A stretch of DNA of 23,618 bases from Erysipelotrichaceae bacterium. GTDB lineage: Bacteria > Bacillota_I > Bacilli_A > Erysipelotrichales > Erysipelotrichaceae. A model generated the notes under the pieces. The model was not told where the DNA came from. It ran no database searches and saw only the letters and a list, made by a program, of their open reading frames with translations. The translations under genes were made by a program, and so were the position numbers. The DNA is taken from NCBI GenBank assembly GCA_016302195.1, contig JAEDOA010000010.1, positions 1 through 23,618 on the forward strand, given 5' to 3'. Positions 7,633-13,983 of this stretch are shown here, piece by piece; position 1 is the first letter of the stretch, and the number at the start of each line of letters is the position of its first letter.

Positions 7633-9131
7633 TGAAATTAAAAAAAGTATTATTGAATTTCGTTAGTGATGTTATTCCTTTGTTAATAATCGCAGTATTA
7701 GGAATTTTCAAGTCTAAATTATTTATAAAGGCTTTGGGAACGGAAACATTAGGCTTATATAATCTTTTTTCCCAGGTCATGGTTTATGTCGCAGTTGTAG
7801 ATGGCGGTTTATCAAGCGCAGTTCTATTTTCGTTATATAAACCTAATTCTCAAAAGGATGAGCAGAAGATTAATGAAATCTTATCAGCTTCTCTTAAAGT
7901 GTTCTCACTAATAGGAATAGTAGTTTATTCGATTGCTTTTGTTGTTTCATTTTTTGTTCCTTTGTTGATTAAGGACAACAATTTTGAATATACCTATATC
8001 ATTATTACATTTTTGTTATTTGCCTTAAGCAGTGTTATTAGTTATTTCTTTGTTCCGTATTATTGCTTGCTTGAGGTTAAAGAAAAACGCTATATTTACA
8101 ACTTGATAGTTCAATTATCGCAGATTAGTATTTCCCTTTTGGAAATATTCATGCTGATCAAGGGAATGAGCTTTGTGATGATACTATTAATGCATTCGGC
8201 TATTAAATTAATTGCGCACACTATCGAAGCTATTATTTGCAGGATTAAATTCCCTAATATAAATCTGCATTGCCAACAAAAAGATTATTCCTTTAAAAGG
8301 CACATTTCTTCTTTAGCAGTTCATAAAATTAATGGTTTGGTTGGTTCCAATATTGATACATTGATTATCTCTAAGGTATTAGGATTAACATATGTGGCTA
8401 TTTACACCACATATCACTATTTTGTTAATATGTTAAAAATGATCTTTGGCAAAATTGAGTATTCCTTAACGGCAATGGTTGGAAATGCACTGGCTTCAGA
8501 TAAAAGAGACGAAATAGAATTGCTTCATGATCGTTTTAATAATTTGTTATTTTATTTAGCTATAATTGTTTCTATACCTTTATCACTTGCGATTAATGAT
8601 TTTATTGATATTTGGTATGAAAACAAGATTTTTACTTCCAACTTAATTGCGATATCTTTTTCGTTGCTTCTATATATTTCCATTATCAAAATGGGTACAA
8701 CTCTATTTATTACTTCAGCGGGATTATATCGTGAAACAAAACATTGCGCAATTGTTGATACTGTAGTTAATCTTGTATTATCGCTTGTTTTGGTTCATTA
8801 TATGGGAATTTCAGGAGTAATAGTAGCTACTGTTATATCGGTATTTATCGCTGAATATATTTTAAAGACAATAGTATTATATGATCATCTTTTCAAAGGT
8901 GATTGCTTCAAGTTTTTTATTAAGAATATTAAGTTTTTCTTAATAACATTGGTTGATTTTATTGTTGGATATGTCCTAATTAATCCAGTTCAATTTAATG
9001 GGGTTATTCATTGGTTTGTATTCTTTGTTTTCTATACGATAGTAAATGCCCTATCAGTATTGGCACTTTTCGCCTTGCTTAAAGAAGCAAACTTTCTTTC
9101 AAGTATACAGAAGCTTTTTAAAAGGGGATAG
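7632..9131 (+). CDS. wzx: Wzx-type polysaccharide flippase
   Basis: A 499-aa polytopic membrane protein with about 12 to 14 hydrophobic segments, of the oligosaccharide flippase/PST type within the MOP superfamily. It would move undecaprenyl-linked repeat units to the outer face for polymerisation by the Wzy-like protein. The N-terminal region (GIFKSKLFIKALGTETLGLYNL... with VVDGGLSSAV) matches the flippase pattern of a first helix, a GxxxLG-type loop and a second helix. A strong SD (GGGAGGA, 7618-7624) lies inside the end of the upstream GT2 gene. Substrate specificity cannot be predicted. Confidence 0.85.
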   Translation: MKLKKVLLNFVSDVIPLLIIAVLGIFKSKLFIKALGTETLGLYNLFSQVMVYVAVVDGGLSSAVLFSLYKPNSQKDEQKINEILSASLKVFSLIGIVVYSIAFVVSFFVPLLIKDNNFEYTYIIITFLLFALSSVISYFFVPYYCLLEVKEKRYIYNLIVQLSQISISLLEIFMLIKGMSFVMILLMHSAIKLIAHTIEAIICRIKFPNINLHCQQKDYSFKRHISSLAVHKINGLVGSNIDTLIISKVLGLTYVAIYTTYHYFVNMLKMIFGKIEYSLTAMVGNALASDKRDEIELLHDRFNNLLFYLAIIVSIPLSLAINDFIDIWYENKIFTSNLIAISFSLLLYISIIKMGTTLFITSAGLYRETKHCAIVDTVVNLVLSLVLVHYMGISGVIVATVISVFIAEYILKTIVLYDHLFKGDCFKFFIKNIKFFLITLVDFIVGYVLINPVQFNGVIHWFVFFVFYTIVNALSVLALFALLKEANFLSSIQKLFKRG

Positions 9132-9134
9132 TTT

Positions 9135-10268
9135 ATGAAAAAAGTATTATTTTTACAAATGTTTGGCAAAAGCTTTGGCGGAGTTTGGCAAGTAATCAAG
9201 CTAGTTGGGGAGAATCTTGTTTTAAATGATTATGATGTTTCTGTCATCTCCCTTAGAGAAAATAAAAACAATTTGATCATCGAGGCAGATGAAAGAATAA
9301 AAATGTATACCATCAATCCAGAAGATGGATGGGAAATCCAACTTTACTCTGATATGATAAAGCAGGCTACAAAAGGCCATATTTTGAAAGCAGTAAATAT
9401 GTTATATCAAAGAATTATCTTTAATTATAAATTGAGTAAAGATGGAGATAAATTAAGAAAACTTATTGATGAAATTAATCCTGATAAAATAGTTGTCGCC
9501 CATTATCAATTATTAGATTTGTTAAGTAAAAAGCAGTTAAAGAAAACTATCTATCAGCAGCATTCTTCTTTTAAGTTTGCTTATGAAAGCAAGGGTAACT
9601 TCAGAACCTTATTGAAATATAATGGAAAAGTTAAATATTTGTGGTTGTCTAATGCTTCTAAACAGCAGGCAATAGAGAAAGGCTTAAAAAATAACTATTT
9701 TATTTATAATTCACCAAGATTTTATCTTGATACAAGAGCTGATGTATGTCGAAATAAAAAAATCATTTGTTTGTCTCGACTTTCCAGTGAAAAAAGAATT
9801 GACTTAATGGTTGATATTGTAAAAAAAGCCTTCCAAAAGGCTATTGATAAACAATGGACGATGGAGATTTATGGCGATGGAAATGAAAAAAATAAAGTAG
9901 TTGAGGCAATAGGTGATTCTTCACAAATTAAACTAATGGGATTAACAACTGAAGTAAAACAGAAATTGATGACTAGTTCAATTAATCTTAATACATCAAC
10001 CATTGAGGGTTTTTCGATGACAATATTGGAAGCTAATGAAGCTGGTATTCCTACTATTAGTTTTGATTTTGGTGAATCTGTTTACGAACAGATTGAAAAT
10101 GATATTAATGGCTATATTGCTTCTAATAAAGAGCAATATATCGATTTGTTAGTAGAGTTAATTGATAATCCAGATAAGCTTGACAGCTTATCAGCAACTA
10201 CAAAGGAATTTGCGAAAAAATTTGCGATTGAAAAAACTATTGTTCAATGGCAAAACCTATTGGATTAA
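9135..10268 (+). CDS. Family 4 glycosyltransferase
   Basis: A 377-aa GT-B fold, family 4 glycosyltransferase. The N-terminal half begins KKVLFLQMFGKSFGGVWQV, the acceptor-side glycine loop. The C-terminal donor-binding half has ICLSRLSSEKRIDLMV, IYGDGNEK, then the family 4 E-x7-E motif EGFSMTILEA and ISFDFGESVYEQI. An SD (AAGGGGA) lies 6-7 nt before ATG 9135, and the gene follows wzx by 3 nt. It is the last gene of the polysaccharide operon. Its stop codon and that of the convergent repressor gene share the palindrome TTAA at 10265-10268, and its terminator lies inside the repressor gene. Confidence 0.9.
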   Translation: MKKVLFLQMFGKSFGGVWQVIKLVGENLVLNDYDVSVISLRENKNNLIIEADERIKMYTINPEDGWEIQLYSDMIKQATKGHILKAVNMLYQRIIFNYKLSKDGDKLRKLIDEINPDKIVVAHYQLLDLLSKKQLKKTIYQQHSSFKFAYESKGNFRTLLKYNGKVKYLWLSNASKQQAIEKGLKNNYFIYNSPRFYLDTRADVCRNKKIICLSRLSSEKRIDLMVDIVKKAFQKAIDKQWTMEIYGDGNEKNKVVEAIGDSSQIKLMGLTTEVKQKLMTSSINLNTSTIEGFSMTILEANEAGIPTISFDFGESVYEQIENDINGYIASNKEQYIDLLVELIDNPDKLDSLSATTKEFAKKFAIEKTIVQWQNLLD

Positions 10269-10873
10269 AATTTTATTCGATTGTGCAGAACCTTACCGAT
10301 AATCTGCACATTTCTTTCTTTTTGTTCGTTGTGATCTAAGACAAGTGGCTGATAATTGTCGTTGGCAGGTTGAAGTATCATTTTGTCATTGCGGAAAAAG
10401 ACCTGTTTGACAGTCGCTTCATTATTGTCAAGCAGGATAACGCCGATATCGCCATTCTCTAAATAGGATTGTTTGTGAACATAAATGAGATCACCAGGAA
10501 GGATTCTTTTGTCTTTCATGGAATCACCAACGACTTCAAGATAGAAACAGTCGCTATATTTACCATCATCATAAAAGACATGCTCGTAACCTAATACCTG
10601 TTCAATGGCATCAATTGGCTTGCCACCTCTAACCACGCCTAAAACAGCGACCATATTTTCATCATTGCTGCCCAATTTTTTATCAGTCAAATCGTTAACT
10701 GATATATTGAAATAATCAGCTATTTTTTTTAGGGTGTCATATTTAGGTATAGAACTGCCATCTTCCCATTTTTGAATGGTTGTAAATGATTTATATCCCA
10801 AATATTGAGCAATTTGTTGTTGCGAAATACCATTTATTTTTCTTAGATAGCGTATGTTTGCTTTAAAGTTCAT
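10265..10873 (-). CDS. HTH/S24-peptidase repressor (CI/LexA-like)
   Basis: A 202-aa transcriptional repressor. Residues 1-62 are a Cro/CI-type helix-turn-helix (SQQQIAQYLGYKSFTTIQKWEDG). Residues 75-200 are an S24 peptidase domain. The catalytic Ser118 (VVGDSMKD) and Lys156 (EATVKQVFF) are both present, so RecA-stimulated self-cleavage is plausible. The expected cleavage site VLGVVRGGKPIDA has Gly83-Gly84 where Ala-Gly is usual. I start at ATG 10873 because GGAGGG (10884-10889) precedes it by 10 nt; the frame is open further upstream. The divergent 77-aa gene and two palindromic operators suggest autoregulation. There is no phage gene nearby. It may be a chromosomal stress (SOS-like) regulator or the remnant of a mobile element. 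Confidence 0.88.
   Translation of the reverse strand: MNFKANIRYLRKINGISQQQIAQYLGYKSFTTIQKWEDGSSIPKYDTLKKIADYFNISVNDLTDKKLGSNDENMVAVLGVVRGGKPIDAIEQVLGYEHVFYDDGKYSDCFYLEVVGDSMKDKRILPGDLIYVHKQSYLENGDIGVILLDNNEATVKQVFFRNDKMILQPANDNYQPLVLDHNEQKERNVQIIGKVLHNRIKF
10282..10325 (+). terminator. Terminator of the polysaccharide operon, inside the convergent repressor gene
   Basis: TGTGCAGA (10282-10289) and TCTGCACA (10303-10310) form a perfect 8-bp stem with a 13-nt loop, followed on the plus strand by a T-rich run (10311-10323). It starts 13 nt after the GT4 stop codon. On the other strand the same bases encode about the last 15-20 residues of the repressor. Confidence 0.7.
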
Positions 10874-10895
10874 TATTGTCTTTCCCTCCATGATT

Positions 10896-10924
10896 ATTAT
10901 AGCTTTTCTGTATTTGGGAAACAA
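10896..10924 (-). promoter_or_regulatory. Repressor promoter
   Basis: On the minus strand -35 TTGTTT (10919-10924), a 17-nt spacer and a perfect -10 TATAAT (10896-10901) would start transcription near 10889, just before the SD GGAGGG. The upstream-most operator (10930-10948) lies just behind the -35, where a bound repressor might activate or repress. Confidence 0.65.
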
Positions 10925-10929
10925 GTTTT

Positions 10930-10948
10930 ACTTGAATTATTTTCAACT
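10930..10948. promoter_or_regulatory. Operator-like palindrome 2 (imperfect)
   Basis: ACTTGAATT-A-TTTTCAACT has the same 19-bp plan as the perfect palindrome 24 bp away (centre to centre). The left arm is identical and six of nine right-arm bases match. It is probably a weaker repressor site next to the repressor's own promoter. Confidence 0.6.
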
Positions 10949-10953
10949 ATTAT

Positions 10954-10972
10954 ACTTGAATTTAATTCAAGT
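10954..10972. promoter_or_regulatory. Operator-like palindrome 1 (perfect)
   Basis: ACTTGAATT-T-AATTCAAGT is a perfect 9+1+9 palindrome. It contains the -35 box of the 77-aa gene promoter, so a dimeric CI-like repressor bound here would block that promoter. It is the best candidate binding site for the adjacent repressor. Confidence 0.7.
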
Positions 10973-10984
10973 AAGTGATAGTAT
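10956..10984 (+). promoter_or_regulatory. Extended -10 promoter of the 77-aa gene
   Basis: -35 TTGAAT (10956-10961), a 17-nt spacer, and -10 TAGTAT (10979-10984) with an upstream TGA giving the extended -10 TGn element. The start would fall at about 10991, the A of the ATG, so the transcript is probably leaderless, as known for lambda cI from PRM. Confidence 0.6.
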
Positions 10985-10990
10985 ACAACT

Positions 10991-11224
10991 ATGAAAAATT
11001 ATGTTGATGTTATTTGTTTAAATCAGAAAAACGGCAAGATAAAACCCTTATGCATTGTCTGGGATGATGGAGTAAAATATCCAATCGATAAGATCGTTCA
11101 GGTAATAAATGCGGCTTCAATTAAATCGGGCGGTATGGGCTTAAGATATACCTGTAAGATAGGATTAAACTTTCGTTATCTATATTTTAGTGAAGGAAAA
11201 TGGTTTATTGAAAAGTTTGATTAG
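10991..11224 (+). CDS. 77-aa conserved small protein under repressor control
   Basis: A 77-residue soluble protein of unknown function. It reads like a compact beta-rich domain: a first strand DVICLNQKNGKIKPLCIVW, a DDGVKYPIDKIVQV turn, a basic/small segment AASIKSGGMGLRYTCKI, and a closing YLYFSEGKWFIEKF. From memory, small firmicute proteins of this pattern (…IKPL.I.W.DG…ID…AAS.K.GG.G.RYT…WFVE) occur beside Y-family DNA polymerase genes of the UmuC/ImuB type. I cannot verify that here and no polymerase is in the window. It is divergent from an S24 repressor, with the promoter overlapping a perfect operator, so derepression on repressor cleavage is the natural model. There is no SD; the mRNA is probably leaderless. 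Confidence 0.8.
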   Translation: MKNYVDVICLNQKNGKIKPLCIVWDDGVKYPIDKIVQVINAASIKSGGMGLRYTCKIGLNFRYLYFSEGKWFIEKFD

Positions 11225-11234
11225 TGTTACATAG

Positions 11235-11390
11235 TTATTTCAAGTATTTGAAAAAATATCAAGAAAAATTAATCTTCCAGAACCTAGAGAAGTTAAACCT
11301 GGTAGATGCAAGAGCGAATGGGTGATACGTATAGACTTGTCAACAGCATTAAAAGTATGCGCTATATTTGCTGGAAAAGAGTTTTTTTAA
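11235..11390 (+). pseudogene. 51-codon reading-frame remnant without a start codon
   Basis: An open stretch runs from just after a TAG at 11232-11234 to TAA 11388-11390. Its composition looks coding: KINLPEPREVKPGRCKSEW and then IDLSTALKVCAIFAGKEFF at the end. No ATG, GTG or TTG start and no SD is in frame. It looks like the 3' end of a gene whose 5' part has been lost, lying between the 77-aa gene and a terminator. I do not recognise the family. A chance open frame of this size is also possible. Confidence 0.35.
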
Positions 11391-11401
11391 GTAAATTAAT
11401 A

Positions 11402-11434
11402 AAAAATGGATAGATATTTATTCTACCCATTTTT
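11402..11434. terminator. Bidirectional terminator
   Basis: A 13-bp stem (left arm 11402-11414, right arm 11422-11434, 7-nt loop). Read as plus-strand RNA it has one A-C mismatch; on the minus strand the same position is a G-U pair, so the stem is unbroken. T-rich runs follow on both sides. It ends the M20 transcript (7 nt after its stop) and also the rightward remnant transcript. Confidence 0.75.
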
Positions 11435-11440
11435 ACTTTA

Positions 11441-12712
11441 TTACTTGTTGTTTAGGTAATTGATATATTGCTGATAAGTCATTTTTGGCTTGAAGTTATT
11501 GACAATATCGTTTACTAGTTCAGGCTGTTCAAGCAAATCAATAACGCTACCACATACTACTTTAGGCTGGATAATATATACTTCATATGGATCACTTATT
11601 AGCAGGTTGTTGCCATGCATATTTCCGCTAAAACCTGTATAGCCATATTGAATAATTGGCTTAAAAATAGAAATATCGCCAACATCACCTGCTGCGCAGC
11701 TTTTTTCATCATGTAATATCTGACTGTCATCAAAGAAGTTGAGCATATTGTTGTATACTACTTTTGATAATTTTTCATCTGGTATAAGTGGTAGGTAACC
11801 TGGCTGTTGTTCAATCTCAACACTTCCATTAAATGCTTCAGCGCAGCATCTAGCAATTTTATCGACTTGATTTGATAAATATAGTAGATATTGCGGATTG
11901 ATACTACGGCAATAGCATTCATATTCAACTTCTTCAGGTATAGAATTGACGGTTGTACCACCCTTTGAAATCATTCCATGGAATCTGACTAGATCTTCCT
12001 CTTTGAACGTTTCTCTTAACATATTAACTGCGTTTAAAAATAAGACACACATATTAGCGGCATTTACTCCCTCACTTGGATTAACTGCTGCATGAGCTGA
12101 TTTACCTTTAAATGTTATTTTCTTATAGGTAAACCCAGCTAGTTTTGAACCAATAGAAAAGTGATGACCGCAATATTGTCCGCTGCCATGTAAGTGAATA
12201 AATAAATCGATATCATCGATAAGATGCTGCTCAATCATGTTTTCTTTGCCAGAAAGATACTTTATTTTGCCTTGCTGGATTAATTGTTTACGATAGGCAA
12301 TATCTGTAAATTCTTCAGCTGGAGTAAAAAATAGAGTGACAGTACCTTGATATTTATTGATGACTTCTTTTAAAGCGCAAATGGCTGCCAGCATAATAGT
12401 AACTTGGCTGCTATGGCCACAGCTATGAGCTGCATTATCAACTTTTGAAGCATATGGATGGTTTATTGTTGGAATGCCATCTAATTCACAGATTAATCCA
12501 ATATTTGGTTTTCCTTGGCCTATTTTTACTGTAAAACCGGTTTGTGCAAACTCTTTATCAATGGATAAGCCTTTGGTTTGAAGAAAACGATTGATAATTT
12601 CTTTGGTTTTAAATTCTTTAAATCCCAACTCAGGATTTTCAAAAAGTTCTTGTCCTAGTTGGTAGAATTCTTCTTTATGATCTTCAATATATTTGTTAAT
12701 TATTTCTTTCAT
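11441..12712 (-). CDS. M20-family metal-dependent amidohydrolase
   Basis: A 423-aa M20 peptidase/amidohydrolase of the M20D type (N-acyl amino acid, aminobenzoyl-glutamate or aminoacylase-like enzymes). Metal-site residues are visible: Cys98 and His100 in HSCGHSS, the Glu pair in FTPAEEF (133-134), His in HLHGSG, and a C-terminal His in GNMHG. The KGKSAHAAVNP segment marks the lid/dimerisation domain. It acts in the cytosol, as no signal peptide is present. The SD AGGAG (12721-12725) overlaps the traB-like stop codon and lies 8 nt from ATG 12712, so the two genes are coupled. The exact substrate cannot be assigned. The Cys ligand is typical of M20D. Confidence 0.88.
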   Translation of the reverse strand: MKEIINKYIEDHKEEFYQLGQELFENPELGFKEFKTKEIINRFLQTKGLSIDKEFAQTGFTVKIGQGKPNIGLICELDGIPTINHPYASKVDNAAHSCGHSSQVTIMLAAICALKEVINKYQGTVTLFFTPAEEFTDIAYRKQLIQQGKIKYLSGKENMIEQHLIDDIDLFIHLHGSGQYCGHHFSIGSKLAGFTYKKITFKGKSAHAAVNPSEGVNAANMCVLFLNAVNMLRETFKEEDLVRFHGMISKGGTTVNSIPEEVEYECYCRSINPQYLLYLSNQVDKIARCCAEAFNGSVEIEQQPGYLPLIPDEKLSKVVYNNMLNFFDDSQILHDEKSCAAGDVGDISIFKPIIQYGYTGFSGNMHGNNLLISDPYEVYIIQPKVVCGSVIDLLEQPELVNDIVNNFKPKMTYQQYINYLNNK

Positions 12713-12723
12713 ATAGACAACTC

Positions 12724-13887
12724 CTATAATAGATTGAATATTGATTTAATGATATCTAAACCTGCTACAAAGGTGCCAATACTGCTGCCTAAATTTGCCA
12801 GGGCAACAACTAGTAAGATTCTTGTTACTTTGTTGGTTCTAAATCCCTTAAAGGAATTTAAGTCCTGATTTAAATCATCAAAATCCTGCACGGTTGGCTT
12901 TATCAGTTTGGCTTCTAGTAATCCAGAGAACCATCCCGCTGCTAATAGTGGATTAAGTGAAGAAATTGGTGCAACAACAAAGGCTAAAAGTGCAGAAAGG
13001 ATATTGCCATTAGCGATAATAACTCCAATAGCAGCAAAGGTTCCATTGATTAATATCCACGATTTTATTTGATTTAAGCCAATTGAAGCATCAAACTTAA
13101 AGCATAATAATATGGCAAGCACAATGATAATCGGGATAAGCCAGCCTAGGGCCTTTTTAAATGGTGATTTCTTTTTGATTGTATCAAATTGAGAAATATC
13201 ATAATCCTGCTGAATATATTTAGGAACATTAACACAATGTGCTGCCCCTAAGATTGCTACTATCGTATTTCCATCAGCATTTTTAATCTTCTGGGCTAAA
13301 TACATATCTCTTTCATCGACCAATACCTTTTTTACTGAAGGGAATTGGCTGCTTACTTCATCTAAAGCTGCCGTCAACATGTCTTTTTGCTGCAAATTGG
13401 CTAAATCTTCCTCTGTTATCTCCTCATCATCAAAGAAGGCAGAAACGATAACGCTGATTAATTTTATTTTCTCTTTTAATGATAGACTTGACCAGATTCT
13501 TGAAAAGGTAATTTTTATATCTCTATCCGCTAAAACCAGATTTGAATTTAATTGTTTGGCTTTTTCAATACCTATCAACATTTCCTTACCTGTTTGCGAT
13601 TTTAAATTTGAGGCTATTCTACGTTGATAATTAGCTAGAATCAGATTAGCCAACATCATGGTAACCTGCTTATTCTTAATGATTTTAACTACATCGGTTT
13701 GACGGTATTTTTCTGGATCAACCATGGTATTGTAACGACCCTGGTCTAGCTCAATACAAATACTATCAGGTTTTATTTCATCAATTGTTTCTTCAACCAT
13801 TTTTGCACTTTCAACCGATACATGGGCTGTCGGAATTAAGTATATTTTTTTATTTTTATAGTCAATTTGAATAACTTTTTCGTTCAT
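12724..13887 (-). CDS. TraB-family membrane protein
   Basis: A 387-aa protein of the TraB (TIKI-related) superfamily. The N-terminal domain has the first conserved His in PTAHVS (18-23), then CIELDQGRY, DRDIK, and the second GxxH-type motif in AILGAAHCVNVP. These are the proposed metal/peptidase-like residues of the family. The C-terminal third has about four hydrophobic segments (from GWLIPIIIVLAIL onward), so the globular domain is membrane-anchored. The family was first linked to pheromone shutdown in enterococcal plasmids, but the role of chromosomal copies is unsettled. An SD (AGAGGT) lies 8 nt before ATG 13887. It is transcribed with the M20 amidohydrolase, which hints at a shared peptide or acyl-peptide substrate, though that is inference. 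Confidence 0.85.
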   Translation of the reverse strand: MNEKVIQIDYKNKKIYLIPTAHVSVESAKMVEETIDEIKPDSICIELDQGRYNTMVDPEKYRQTDVVKIIKNKQVTMMLANLILANYQRRIASNLKSQTGKEMLIGIEKAKQLNSNLVLADRDIKITFSRIWSSLSLKEKIKLISVIVSAFFDDEEITEEDLANLQQKDMLTAALDEVSSQFPSVKKVLVDERDMYLAQKIKNADGNTIVAILGAAHCVNVPKYIQQDYDISQFDTIKKKSPFKKALGWLIPIIIVLAILLCFKFDASIGLNQIKSWILINGTFAAIGVIIANGNILSALLAFVVAPISSLNPLLAAGWFSGLLEAKLIKPTVQDFDDLNQDLNSFKGFRTNKVTRILLVVALANLGSSIGTFVAGLDIIKSIFNLL

Positions 13888-13912
13888 TGCTAAATACCTC
13901 TAAACATTTTAT

Positions 13913-13921
13913 ATTATATCA
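13913..13921 (-). promoter_or_regulatory. Extended -10 promoter of the traB-M20 operon
   Basis: On the minus strand TGA-TATAAT gives a perfect extended -10. The -35 region is poor, as is common with extended -10 promoters. It is back-to-back with the cdaA promoter 29 bp away. Confidence 0.6.
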
Positions 13922-13946
13922 TATTGTTCTATTGGTTTTGGGTTTA

Positions 13947-13955
13947 TGTTATAAT
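13947..13955 (+). promoter_or_regulatory. Extended -10 promoter of the cdaA operon
   Basis: TGT-TATAAT (13947-13955) is an extended -10 with a consensus hexamer. No good -35 is present at 16-18 nt. It drives a short leader with AAGGTG before the cdaA ATG. No second convincing promoter was found down to the window end, so this may serve the whole cell-wall run. Confidence 0.6.
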
Positions 13956-13983
13956 TGTTTACGATAAGGGAGAAGGTGTATTG

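Noticed and set aside
11239..11252. TTCAAGTATTTGAA after the 77-aa gene as a third operator
   Set aside because: It shares only short CAAGT/TTGAA parts with the 19-bp operator and has different spacing.
10265..11390. Prophage or integrated element
   Set aside because: The repressor and operators look phage-like, but there is no integrase, structural or replication gene and no direct-repeat attachment sites. The locus spans only about 1.1 kb between ordinary genes.
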